NCBI RefSeq assembly: GCF_000794385.1
Contig: NZ_JTJB01000032.1
Coordinates: 1 to 32,065 of the forward strand
DNA from: Thermus sp. 2.9
GTDB lineage: Bacteria; Deinococcota; Deinococci; Deinococcales; Thermaceae
DNA: 32,065 bases
Direction: 5' to 3'
Below, piece by piece: positions 22,765 to 30,857 of the stretch. The notes under the pieces were generated by a model that was given only the letters and a program-made list of their open reading frames with translations, ran no database searches and was not told the DNA's origin. Within the stretch, counting starts at the first letter, position 1, and every line of letters begins with the position of its first letter. Made by a program: the position numbers and the translations under genes.

Positions 22765-23832
22765 TCAGTAGGGCAAGGGCCAGGTGCGGAAGTAGTTCCG
22801 TATCCGACCCCACAACCCCACCAAGCCCAGGGGCTCCAGGATGAGGAAAAGGAGGATGAGGAAGCCAAAGGCCACGTTGCGCCAGGCGGCCAAGGTGGCC
22901 GCGTACTCCGGCCCCAGGGCCCCCACGAAGCTATTTAGGACTTCGGGGATGAGGAGGACGAAGAAGGCCCCCAAGACCGCCCCCAATACCGTCCCCGCCC
23001 CGCCCACGATGACCATGGCCAGGTACTGGATGCTCACGCTCAAGGGGAAGTACTCCGGGGTCACCGCCTTGTAAAGCTGGGCCAAAAGCCCCCCGGCCAC
23101 CCCGGCGTAAAAGGCGGAAAGGGCGAAGGCGAAAAGCTTCACCCGGGTCAGGTCCACCCCCGCCACCCGGGCGGAGAGGTCGTTGTCCCGCACAGCGTTG
23201 AAGGCCCGCCCGGCCCGGGTCATGAGGAGGCGCTTGCCGTAGAAGAAGAGGGGAAGGGCGAAGAGGAGGACCAGGTACCATAGCCTTTCCGGGGTGTCCA
23301 GGCTTAGGCCGAGGACCTGGGGCGGGGGCAGGGTCCGGCCCCGGATCCCCCCGGTCACCGCCTCCCAGTTCTTGAACACGTAGTCCGCCAGGAACTGGAA
23401 GGCCAAGGTGGCGATGGCTAGATACACCCCCTTGATGCGCAAGGAGGGGAGGGCGAGGACCAGGCCCAAGAGGGCGGCGATAAGGCCACCCAGGAGGATG
23501 CCCAAGGGGGCCAAGGGGCCGAAGAGGTGGCTTGCGGCGTAGGCCCCGACCCCCATGAAGGCGGCGTGGCCCAAGGAGATCTGCCCCGCCCCGCCCACCA
23601 AGAGGTGGAGGCCCAAGGCGGAAAGGGCCCCGATGGCCACCAGGGTGGCCACGTACATGGGGTAGGGCCCGAGGAGGAAGGGGAGAAGAAGGAGCAAAAG
23701 GAGGAAGGCCCAAAGGGCGAGCCGCCCCAGCGGCGTGCTGGCGTAAGCCTCGTCCTCCCGGTAGGTTTCCCGCACCGCCCGGGCGAAGCGGCGGCTATAG
23801 GCGTCGGTGAGGCGTTTGGAAAGGGCGTACAC
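22765..23832 (-). CDS. livM: Branched-chain amino acid-type ABC transporter permease (LivM family)
   Basis: A 355-residue inner-membrane permease of the hydrophobic amino acid (HAAT) family. After a basic cytoplasmic N-terminus of about 38 residues come some nine hydrophobic helices. The family hallmark GQISLGHAAFMGVGAYAA is at 83-100, and the cytoplasmic EAA-like loop for the ATPases is in AFNAVRDNDLSARVAGVDL. The start is GTG 23832, one base after the acyl-CoA ligase stop, with GGAGG about 9 nt upstream. It partners the LivH permease although the ligase gene separates it from the other transporter genes. Confidence 0.93.
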   Translation of the reverse strand: MYALSKRLTDAYSRRFARAVRETYREDEAYASTPLGRLALWAFLLLLLLLPFLLGPYPMYVATLVAIGALSALGLHLLVGGAGQISLGHAAFMGVGAYAASHLFGPLAPLGILLGGLIAALLGLVLALPSLRIKGVYLAIATLAFQFLADYVFKNWEAVTGGIRGRTLPPPQVLGLSLDTPERLWYLVLLFALPLFFYGKRLLMTRAGRAFNAVRDNDLSARVAGVDLTRVKLFAFALSAFYAGVAGGLLAQLYKAVTPEYFPLSVSIQYLAMVIVGGAGTVLGAVLGAFFVLLIPEVLNSFVGALGPEYAATLAAWRNVAFGFLILLFLILEPLGLVGLWGRIRNYFRTWPLPY

Positions 23833-23833
23833 C

Positions 23834-25687
23834 TTAGACCTCCTGGACCTCGAGGACCGCCTCCAGCCGCCCCTCGCCCTCGAGGTAGCGGATGGGGAGG
23901 CTCACCTCCACCCGCCCCCCCTCCCCGTAAAGGGCCTGGATCACGGGGGCGTAGCGGCTTTCCACCACCTGGCGGCGCACCTTGCGGGTGCGGGTGATCT
24001 CCTCGTCGTCGGGGTGAAGTTCCTTGGGCAAAATGGCGAAGCGCTGGATGCGGAGCTTTTCCGGCAGGGTCCTGTTCACCATGCGGATCTCCTCGGCGAT
24101 GAGGGCCCGCACCTCGGGGCGCTCCGTGAGGGAGAGGTAGGTGGTGAAGGGGATGCCCCGCCTGCGGGCCCAGTTCTGCACGTTCTCGGGGTCCAGCTCC
24201 ACCAAGGCGGTCACGAAGGGCTTCCCGTGGCCCAGGACCACGGCCTCGCGGATGTAGGGGGAGTACTTCAGGCGGTTTTCCAGGAACTGCGGGGCGAAGC
24301 GTGTGCCGTCCGCCAAGGCCCCCACCTCCTTCACCCGCCCCAGGATCACCAGGTGCCCCCGCTCGTCAAAGAAGCCGGCGTCCCCGGTGCGGAAGAAGCC
24401 GTCCTCAGTGAAGCTTTCCCGGGTGGCCTCCTCTTGCTTGAAATAGCCCAAAAAGACCTGCGGCCCCCGCACCTGGATTTCGCCCTCCGGGCTTAGGCGC
24501 ACCTCCGTGCCCGGCAAGGGGGGGCCCACGGTCTCCGGGGGGGCGTCCCCGCTTGTGTGGGCGGTGGTGGCGGCGGCGGTTTCCGACTGGCCGTAAACCT
24601 GGCGGATGTCCAGGCCCAGGGCGCGGAAGAAGGTGAAGACCTCGTTTCCCAAAGGCGCCCCCCCGGTGACGGCGATGCGGCAGGCGGCGAGGCCCAGCCG
24701 CGCCCTTAGGGGCCTTGCCACCAGGGGATAGAAAAGGGCCCGCTTGAGGTTGAGCCAAAGGCCCACGGGCTCGCCCCTAAACTCCCGGCTCGCCCCTTCC
24801 AGCAAGGCGCCCATCCCCACCCGGTAAATAAAGGCCTTCAGGAAGTCCGCGTCCTGCATGCGGCTTTGGATCAGGCTCGCCATGTCCTCCCAAAGCCGGG
24901 GAGGGGCCAGGAAGAAATCGGGCTGCACCTCCTTGAGGTCTTCCCGAAGCGTGGTGGGGTCCTCGGGGAAGTGGACCGTGGAGCCCTCCACCAGGCCCTG
25001 GACCACGGTGAGCATCTGCTCGCCGATCCAGGGCAAGGGGAGGTAGCTAAAGACCCAGGCCCCCTTCTGGAAGCCCAGGGCCTGGCCCACGGCCTCGTGG
25101 CCCGCCAGGAGGTTGCGGTGGGAGAGCATGGCCAGCTTGCTCCGCCCCGTGGTGCCCGAGGTGGGGGCGAGGAGGGCCACCTCCTCCGGGCGGCGCTTCC
25201 TTACCGCCTCCTCCCCCAGACGCTTGTCGCCAAAGGCCTGGCTAAAGGGGCGCACCTTGCCGCGGAAGTGGCGGCTCATGCCCGCCTCCTCCCACACCAG
25301 GACGAAGTCCACCAGGTGCAGGTGGGGGTAGACCTTGTCCAGCTGCTCCTCGTCGGACACCGCGATGCCCTTGGCCCCGGTGAACTGCAAAAAGTAGCCC
25401 ACCTCCTCGGGCATGGCGTCGGCGTAGATGCCCATGGGCAAAGCGCCCAGGGCCTGGGCGGCGAGCTCCGCCTCCACCCACTCTGGAGCGTTGTGCCCTA
25501 AGATGGCGAGGACCTCGCCTTCCCGGAGGCCCAGGGCGTGGAGCCCCCCCGCCAGGCGCAAGACCTTTTCCCAAAGTTCCCGCCAGGAGGTCTTCTGCCA
25601 CACCCCAAGCCGCTTCACCCTTAGGGCCGGGGCCTCGGGGCGCTCCCTGGCGTGGCGGTACAGGTGTGCTAAAAGGGTTCCTTCCAT
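23834..25687 (-). CDS. Long-chain-type acyl-CoA synthetase (AMP-forming), within the liv operon
   Basis: A 617-residue ANL-superfamily ligase that activates a carboxylic acid to its CoA thioester through an acyl-AMP. The ATP loop is PTSGTTGRSK (175-184). YGQSETAA is the adenine motif, FFRTGDAGFFDERGHL and ILGRVKE form the hinge. The C-terminal lysine region reads EITRTRKVRR. The whole pattern is of the long-chain fatty acyl-CoA ligase subgroup, though aromatic acid ligases can look similar. It lies six nt after livG and one nt before livM, inside the transporter operon. Its likely job is to trap the imported acid as a CoA ester. Confidence 0.9.
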   Translation of the reverse strand: MEGTLLAHLYRHARERPEAPALRVKRLGVWQKTSWRELWEKVLRLAGGLHALGLREGEVLAILGHNAPEWVEAELAAQALGALPMGIYADAMPEEVGYFLQFTGAKGIAVSDEEQLDKVYPHLHLVDFVLVWEEAGMSRHFRGKVRPFSQAFGDKRLGEEAVRKRRPEEVALLAPTSGTTGRSKLAMLSHRNLLAGHEAVGQALGFQKGAWVFSYLPLPWIGEQMLTVVQGLVEGSTVHFPEDPTTLREDLKEVQPDFFLAPPRLWEDMASLIQSRMQDADFLKAFIYRVGMGALLEGASREFRGEPVGLWLNLKRALFYPLVARPLRARLGLAACRIAVTGGAPLGNEVFTFFRALGLDIRQVYGQSETAAATTAHTSGDAPPETVGPPLPGTEVRLSPEGEIQVRGPQVFLGYFKQEEATRESFTEDGFFRTGDAGFFDERGHLVILGRVKEVGALADGTRFAPQFLENRLKYSPYIREAVVLGHGKPFVTALVELDPENVQNWARRRGIPFTTYLSLTERPEVRALIAEEIRMVNRTLPEKLRIQRFAILPKELHPDDEEITRTRKVRRQVVESRYAPVIQALYGEGGRVEVSLPIRYLEGEGRLEAVLEVQEV

Positions 25688-25693
25688 GGCGCC

Positions 25694-26443
25694 TCAGGCA
25701 TGGCCCAAGTAGGCCTCCACCACCTTGGGGTCTTGGCGCACCCCCTCCGGGGGGCCGTAGTAGAGGACCTCCCCGTAGGAGAGGACCAAGACTCGGTCGG
25801 AAAGCTCCAGCACCGCCCTCAGGTCGTGCTCCACCCAAAGCAGGGTGACGCCCCACTCCTCCCGGGCGTCCAGGAGGAAGCGGGCCAGGTCTTGCTTCTC
25901 CTCCAGGGCAAGCCCCGCCATGGGCTCGTCCAGGAGGAGGAGCTTGGGGCGGCCCGCCAGGGCCCGGGCCACCTCCACCCGCTTTTGGAGACCGTAGGGG
26001 AGCATCCCCGCCGGGGCGTGGCGGAAGGGGGCGAGGTGGAGGTAGTCCAGCACCTCCTCCGCCCAGGCCCGAAGCCGCCACTCCCGCTCCGCCCGGGGCA
26101 GGCCCAGGGGGTAGGTGGGCGAGGCGAGCTCCGCCCCCAGCTTCACGTTGTCCAGCACGCTCATGCCCCGAAAGATCTCCAGGCCCTGGAAGGTGCGCCC
26201 CAGGCCCATGCGGGCCCTTTCTTGGGGGCTTTTCCCCTTCAGGCTTTGCCCGAGGAAGGCCACCTCCCCCTTTTCCGGCTCATACACCCCGGAAAGGACG
26301 TTAAGGAGGGTGGTCTTGCCCGCCCCGTTGGGGCCGATGACGGCAAAGAACTCCCCCTCGTTCACGGCGAACTCCACCCCGGCCAGGGCCTTGACCCCTT
26401 TGAAGGAAAGGTGCAGGTTCTTGGCCTCGAGGATCATCCCCAT
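25694..26443 (-). CDS. livG: ABC transporter ATP-binding protein (LivG family)
   Basis: A 249-residue cytoplasmic ATPase of the HAAT importer. Walker A GPNGAGKTT (37-45), GLGRTFQGLEIF with the Q-loop, signature LPYGLQKRVEVARAL (the LivG form of LSGGQ, here unusually divergent), Walker B LLLLDEPMAGL, and the H-loop WVEHD. I chose ATG 26443, whose A is shared with the livF stop (TGATG) and which has GAGGTGG upstream. A GTG three codons earlier and an ATG two codons later are alternatives. It pairs with LivF. Confidence 0.93.
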   Translation of the reverse strand: MGMILEAKNLHLSFKGVKALAGVEFAVNEGEFFAVIGPNGAGKTTLLNVLSGVYEPEKGEVAFLGQSLKGKSPQERARMGLGRTFQGLEIFRGMSVLDNVKLGAELASPTYPLGLPRAEREWRLRAWAEEVLDYLHLAPFRHAPAGMLPYGLQKRVEVARALAGRPKLLLLDEPMAGLALEEKQDLARFLLDAREEWGVTLLWVEHDLRAVLELSDRVLVLSYGEVLYYGPPEGVRQDPKVVEAYLGHA

Positions 26444-27219
26444 CACACCCACCTCTTCCGCCTGCGGTAGCGGCGGGCTTGGCGGAAGCCCACCTCCTCC
26501 TTGCCCAGGTAGAACTCCATCACGTCCTGGTCCTCCTTCGCGGCCCTGGCGTCCCCTTCAAAGACCACCCGGCCCCGCTCCAGGACGTAGACTCGGTCCA
26601 CGATGTTGAGGGCGGCCCGGGCGTTTTGCTCCACCAAGAGGAGGCTTAGCCCCTTTTCGCGCCGCAGGGCGTCTAGGATGGCCATCACCTCCTCCACCAG
26701 CTTGGGGGCGAGGCCCAAGGAAGGCTCATCCACCACCAAGAGCTTCGGCCGGGTGAGGAGGGCCATGCCCAGAAGGAGCATCTGCTGCTCCCCCCCGGAA
26801 AGGTAGCCCGCCTGCTCGTGGCGGCGCTCGTAAAGGCGGGGAAAGCGGGCGAAGACCTCCTCCATCCCCTCCTTGAGCTCCTTGGGGCTTAGGCGGTGGC
26901 CTGCCGCCACCAGGTTCTCCACCGGGGTGAGGTAGCGAAAAAGGGGCCTTCCTTCCAAGACGGCGGTGAGGCCCATGCGGGAAAGGCGCACGGGGTCCAG
27001 GTGGGTGGTGTCCTGGCCCAGGAAGCGGATGTGCCCGTCCAGCACCCGTCCCTCAAACTTGGGGAGAAGCCCGGCCACGGCCCGCACCAAGGAGCTCTTC
27101 CCGGCCCCGTTGGGGCCCAAGAGGGCCACCGCTTCCTTCGCCCCCACCTCCAGGGAAACCCCGTCCAGGGCCAGGATCACCCCGCGGTAGACCACCTTGA
27201 GGTTCTCCACGGAAAGCAT
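26443..27219 (-). CDS. livF: ABC transporter ATP-binding protein (LivF family)
   Basis: A 258-residue second ATPase of the importer. Walker A GPNGAGKSS, LTAVLEGRPLF with the Q-loop region, signature LSGGEQQM, Walker B LLVVDEPSLGLAP, H-loop equivalent LVEQN. It carries a strongly basic C-terminal tail (RQARRYRRRKRWV) that is longer than usual. The ATG at 27219 shares its A with the livH stop, the same TGATG junction and GGGTGTG leader as at livG. A GTG one codon earlier is possible. Confidence 0.93.
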   Translation of the reverse strand: MLSVENLKVVYRGVILALDGVSLEVGAKEAVALLGPNGAGKSSLVRAVAGLLPKFEGRVLDGHIRFLGQDTTHLDPVRLSRMGLTAVLEGRPLFRYLTPVENLVAAGHRLSPKELKEGMEEVFARFPRLYERRHEQAGYLSGGEQQMLLLGMALLTRPKLLVVDEPSLGLAPKLVEEVMAILDALRREKGLSLLLVEQNARAALNIVDRVYVLERGRVVFEGDARAAKEDQDVMEFYLGKEEVGFRQARRYRRRKRWV

Positions 27220-28094
27220 CACACCCTCTCAATCTGCCGCTCGCCCAAAAGCCCATAGGGCCGGACCAGGAGGACCAAAAGCACCACCAAGAAGGGCAGC
27301 GCCTCGGTGAAGCCGGGGAGGAGGGGCTCCAGGTAGCGCTGGGATAGGGCCTCCAACACCCCGAGCAAAAACCCGGCCAAAAGCGCCCCGCCCACGGAGT
27401 CCAGCCCCCCCAGGATGGCCACGGGGAAGACCTTCATGCCGAAGAAGACCAGATTATGCCCCACCCCGCTCGCCACCGCCAAAAGCGCCCCGGCCAAGGT
27501 GGCCAAGAGGGCGGAAACCCCCCAGACCCCGGCCAGGACCCGGGCGGTGGGGATGCCCAGGGCCAAGGCGGCCACCTCCCGCTCCGAGATGGCCCGCACC
27601 AGGACGCCGTACTTGCTCCGCCTAAGGAGCCAAAGGAGGCCGAGGCCTAAGGGGAGGGCCAGGAGGAGGTTCCAGACCGCCCGGGAGGAAACGAATACCT
27701 CCCCCGCATGGAAGCCCAGGTCGGGGAGGCTTCCCGAGAGGTACTTGAGGTCCGGCCCCCAAAGGAGCTGCACCGCGCCGTCCAGGGCCGCCGCTAGGCC
27801 GATGGTGGCCATGATCACCGCCACCACGTTCCTTCCCAAGAGGGGGCGCACGAAGCCCCGCTCCACCAGCACGCCGAAGAGGAAGGCGAAGGGCAAGGCA
27901 GCCAGGATGGCAAGCCCTAGGGGCAGGAATAGGGCGAAGGTGTAGGTGAGGTAGGCCCCCACCAGGAGAAACTCCCCAATGGCGAAGTTGACCACGCTGG
28001 TGGCCCGGTAGACCAAGACAAAGCCCAGGGCCAACAGACCATAGAGGGCGCCGTTGGCCAGGCCGCCGATGAGGTAGGGCAGGAGGTCGGACAC
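27219..28094 (-). CDS. livH: Branched-chain amino acid-type ABC transporter permease (LivH family)
   Basis: A 291-residue permease with about eight hydrophobic helices. N-terminal LIGGLANGALYGLLALGFVLVYRATSVVNFAIGEF split across the first helices is the LivH hallmark; the EAA-type loop is VRAISEREVAALALGI. The C-terminal VLLVLLVRPYGLLG is also typical. The start is GTG 28094 with GGAGGAG close upstream. It follows livK after 39 nt that can form a hairpin, and overlaps livF by one base. Confidence 0.94.
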   Translation of the reverse strand: MSDLLPYLIGGLANGALYGLLALGFVLVYRATSVVNFAIGEFLLVGAYLTYTFALFLPLGLAILAALPFAFLFGVLVERGFVRPLLGRNVVAVIMATIGLAAALDGAVQLLWGPDLKYLSGSLPDLGFHAGEVFVSSRAVWNLLLALPLGLGLLWLLRRSKYGVLVRAISEREVAALALGIPTARVLAGVWGVSALLATLAGALLAVASGVGHNLVFFGMKVFPVAILGGLDSVGGALLAGFLLGVLEALSQRYLEPLLPGFTEALPFLVVLLVLLVRPYGLLGERQIERV

Positions 28095-28111
28095 AGCTCC
28101 TCCAAGAAGGC

Positions 28112-28133
28112 GGGCCCAAAAGGGTGCGGGCCT
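28112..28133 (-). promoter_or_regulatory. Possible hairpin between livK and livH
   Basis: GGCCC at 28113-28117 can pair with GGGCC at 28128-28132 across a 10-nt loop, and an alternative AAGGC/GCCTT outer pairing exists. No T-run follows. A partial terminator or 3'-end stabiliser would leave the binding-protein message in excess over the permeases, as is common in such operons. Confidence 0.35.
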
Positions 28134-29318
28134 TTAGGCCAGCTTGATCCAGTCGGTGATGGCGTTAAAGCGCCCGTCCCGGGTGCTTGCCCGGTAGAGC
28201 TTGGTGTAGGGCAGGCGGTGGTTCACGAACTGGTAGGTCCGCTGCAGGCCCAAGCCGTTATAGTCCCCAAGCTTTTCCAGGTACTCCACCACCCCAGCCC
28301 GGGTGAGCTTCCCCGCAGCCGCTGCCCGGCGCATGGCCTCCGCCACCGCCAACGCCACGGCCAGGCTGCCCATATAGTAGGTGGGGCGGTAAGAGGTGTC
28401 CCGCCCCTTTCGCTGGCGGAACTTGCGCATTTCCTCCACTGCGGGCACCAGGGTGTCGTACCAGTAGGCGTTGTGGTAGGTGACGGTGAAGCCCTCCGCC
28501 GCCGGACCCGCCCGCTGGATGAGGGCGAGCTCCGCCGAGTAGTAGGTGCCCATGAAGCGGGCCTGCAGGCCCTGCTCCCGGGCGGTGCGCAGGATGAGGG
28601 GTTCGGCGGAAAGGGCGTAGCCCTGGAGGATCACGTGGTCGGGGTTGGCCCGGCGCAGGTTCAGGACCACGGGGGTGGCGTCGGTGAAGGCGGGCGGGGT
28701 AACCTCCTCGTGCACCACCTCCATGCCCAGGGCCTTGGCCCGCTCCTTGGCGTAGGGGATGGGGTCGCGGCCGAACTCGGTGTTGGAGTAGACCAGGGCG
28801 ATCTTGGCCCGCCCCTTTTGCAGGCGGACCTGGCGCAACAGGGCCTCCACCATGTCGTTGTAGGTGGGGCCGAAGACGAAGATGGTGGGGTAGGTCTTGG
28901 GGTCGGCGAGCTCGTTGGCGAAGCTGGTGGCGGAGTAGGGTAGGCCGATGCGGGCGATCTCCGGGGCCAGGGCCTTGGAGAGGCCGGTGGAGTCCCCGTA
29001 GACGAAAAGGAGCTCATCCGCCCGCTCCCGGGAGATCACCCGGTTGAAGGCGGCTGTCCCCCGGGCCACGTCGTAGCCGGTGTCCTCCACGATGAGCTCC
29101 AGCCTTCGCCCGCCGATGCCTCCTAGGACCTCGTTCACGTAGTCCACCCCGTCCACGAACCCCTCCCTTCCGGCGTTTCCCGCAAAGGCGAAGGGCCCGG
29201 TGAGGGGGAGGAGGGCGGCGAGCTTCACCGGCCTGGCCTGGGCGGTGGCGAAGTAGGGCATGCCCAGGGCCGCCACCCCACCCACACCCAACTTCCGCAA
29301 AAACTCCCTGCGCTTCAT
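28134..29318 (-). CDS. livK: ABC transporter substrate-binding protein (LivK family) with Tat signal
   Basis: A 394-residue type I periplasmic binding protein (Peripla_BP_6 group). The N-terminus KRREFLRKLGVGGVAALG carries the twin-arginine motif, so export would be through Tat in folded form. The mature protein begins near AQARPVKLAALLPLTGP and contains VEDTGYDVARG and ALVYSNTEFGRD. ATG 29318 is chosen because the signal begins there and GGAGG lies about 7 nt upstream; the frame is open far upstream only as antisense of the lyase gene. It is first in the operon, behind the best -35/-10 pair in the window. The ligand is not readable; the operon's acyl-CoA ligase suggests a hydrophobic carboxylate. 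Confidence 0.93.
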   Translation of the reverse strand: MKRREFLRKLGVGGVAALGMPYFATAQARPVKLAALLPLTGPFAFAGNAGREGFVDGVDYVNEVLGGIGGRRLELIVEDTGYDVARGTAAFNRVISRERADELLFVYGDSTGLSKALAPEIARIGLPYSATSFANELADPKTYPTIFVFGPTYNDMVEALLRQVRLQKGRAKIALVYSNTEFGRDPIPYAKERAKALGMEVVHEEVTPPAFTDATPVVLNLRRANPDHVILQGYALSAEPLILRTAREQGLQARFMGTYYSAELALIQRAGPAAEGFTVTYHNAYWYDTLVPAVEEMRKFRQRKGRDTSYRPTYYMGSLAVALAVAEAMRRAAAAGKLTRAGVVEYLEKLGDYNGLGLQRTYQFVNHRLPYTKLYRASTRDGRFNAITDWIKLA

Positions 29319-29324
29319 CGCTTG

Positions 29325-29376
29325 CCTCCTTCCTTTGGTTTGGGCCAAAGATAACACGGAACCCGGGGTTTGGCAA
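29325..29376 (-). promoter_or_regulatory. livK operon promoter and Shine-Dalgarno
   Basis: On the minus strand TTGCCA (29371-29376) and TATCTT (29348-29353) are separated by 17 bp. AGGAGG (29325-29330) precedes ATG 29318. Unlike most genes here, this one has a real leader of about 20 nt and a -35. Confidence 0.65.
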
Positions 29377-29405
29377 GAGGCTAGCCCTTTCCCCGCCCTG
29401 GGGGC

Positions 29406-29411
29406 TAGCAT
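29406..29411 (+). promoter_or_regulatory. -10 hexamer of the argininosuccinate-lyase-like gene
   Basis: TAGCAT, then 6 nt (GGGGCC) and ATG 29418; leaderless. Divergent from the livK promoter. Confidence 0.5.
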
Positions 29412-29417
29412 GGGGCC

Positions 29418-30857
29418 ATGCGCTGGCACGGGGTTTTCCGCCGCTGGGTCCTGGCCCGGCACTACCGCTTCGCCCGGGAGGCCCTGGTGCCCCACTTCTT
29501 TGATGCCCTCACCGCCTATGCCCTGGAGCTGGCCCGGCTTGGGGTGCCCCGGGCGGAGGAGGCGGTGGCCGCCTTGCGGGAGCTCCGTACCCTGCCCCTT
29601 CCCAGCTTCACCGGGGAGGTGGAGGATGTCTTTTTCTCCATCCAGGCTCAGCTTGCCGAGCACTGGGGGGAGGAGGTGGCGGGGGCGGTGCGCCGGGGCC
29701 TTTCCCGCAACGACCTGGACCTCACCGCTTTCCGGGCCTACCTGCGGGACCGGGTCTTGGCCCTTTTGGGGGACTTTCTCCGCCTGTGGGCGGTCCTTTT
29801 GCGGGTGGCCAGGGCCCAGGCCGGGGTGCCCCTCATCCTCCACACCCACCACCGGCCCGCCCAGCCCACCACCCTGGACCACTACCTCCTGGGGATAGAG
29901 GGCTTGCTCTTCCGGGACTACCGCCGCCTGGTCCGGGCCCTTTCCACCCTGGACCGTTGCCCCTTGGGGGCCAGCGCCCTGGCGGGAAGCCCATATCCGG
30001 TGGACCGGGAGCGGCTGGCGGCCCTTCTGGGGTTTTCGGGCCCGGTGGAGAACACCCTGGACGCCGTGTCCTCGGGGGACTATGCCCTGGAGCTGGCCTT
30101 TGCCCTGGCGGGGCTTGGGGCGAGCCTTTCCCGCTTTCTCACGGACCTCCTGGCCTTTGCCGAGCGGGGGGCCTTTGTGGTGGGGGAAAGCCTGGCCCAG
30201 GGGTCCAGCTTCATGCCCCAGAAGCGGAACCCGGTGGTGCTGGAGCATGCCCGCATCTATGCGGGGCGGCTTTTGGGCGGGGTGGGCACCCTGGCCGCTT
30301 TGAACCACAACACCCCCTTTACCGACCTAAACGACCACTCCACCGGGGTGCTGGAGCCTTTGGCGGGGCTTCTGGAGGACGCAGAGGCGGTTTTGGAGCT
30401 CACCCGGGTGGCCCTCGAGGAAAGCCGCTTTGACCCCGCCTTGCTCCTGGTGGAGCTTTCCCCGGAGGTCCTGGCCTCGGAAGCGGTGGATTTCCTGGTA
30501 AGGCGGGGGGTGCCCCTGGGGGAGGCCTACCGCCGGGTGCAGGGAGCCTTGCCTGGGGTTAGGCCCGAGCTTCTGGGGGTGGAGGGGGAGGAGCTCGTGG
30601 CCTGGATGGGCCTCGAGGCCTTCTTCGCCCGCCGGGAGGTGCTGGGGGGCGTGGGACCCAAAGCCCGCGCCGAGGCCTTGGTGCGGGCTAGGAGGCGCTT
30701 GCGGGAGGAGCGCCAGGCCTTAGCCGCCCTGCGGGCCCGGGTGCGCCTGGCCCGGCTTGGGCTGGTGCAGAACCTCCAGGCGCGCGAAGGCGAGAAGGCT
30801 CCGCAGGAGAAGGGGGATGTAGAAGGCCAGGAGGAGGGGCACCAGGGCCTGGGCTAG
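29418..30857 (+). CDS. Argininosuccinate lyase-like protein (fumarase/aspartase superfamily), substrate unknown
   Basis: A 479-residue lyase of the superfamily that cleaves C-N or C-O bonds with release of fumarate. Closest in pattern to argininosuccinate lyase: [11 protein letters not shown] and SRND (96-99), T143-H144 in [42 protein letters not shown], and the catalytic loop [11 protein letters not shown] (262-272) with the serine base. However, the ASL N-terminal LWGGRF segment is missing. The T-H-L-Q block is altered (THHR), and VSSGDYALE replaces the usual VSDRDF-type block. No argG or other arginine gene is near, so this is probably a paralogue with another substrate. The last 45 residues are Gln/Glu/Gly-rich, lie in a 138-base overlap with the opposite gene, and look unlike the family. 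Confidence 0.8.
   Translation: MRWHGVFRRWVLARHYRFAREALVPHFFDALTAYALELARLGVPRAEEAVAALRELRTLPLPSFTGEVEDVFFSIQAQLAEHWGEEVAGAVRRGLSRNDLDLTAFRAYLRDRVLALLGDFLRLWAVLLRVARAQAGVPLILHTHHRPAQPTTLDHYLLGIEGLLFRDYRRLVRALSTLDRCPLGASALAGSPYPVDRERLAALLGFSGPVENTLDAVSSGDYALELAFALAGLGASLSRFLTDLLAFAERGAFVVGESLAQGSSFMPQKRNPVVLEHARIYAGRLLGGVGTLAALNHNTPFTDLNDHSTGVLEPLAGLLEDAEAVLELTRVALEESRFDPALLLVELSPEVLASEAVDFLVRRGVPLGEAYRRVQGALPGVRPELLGVEGEELVAWMGLEAFFARREVLGGVGPKARAEALVRARRRLREERQALAALRARVRLARLGLVQNLQAREGEKAPQEKGDVEGQEEGHQGLG

Noticed and set aside
22749..22868. Longer N-terminus for pepF starting at 22868
   Set aside because: It lies within livM and would start upstream of the TATACT -10; family homology begins at GTG 22748.
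29319..30308. A 330-codon upstream extension of the livK frame
   Set aside because: It is antisense to the lyase gene and has no homology. The Tat signal, Shine-Dalgarno and promoter mark the true start at 29318.
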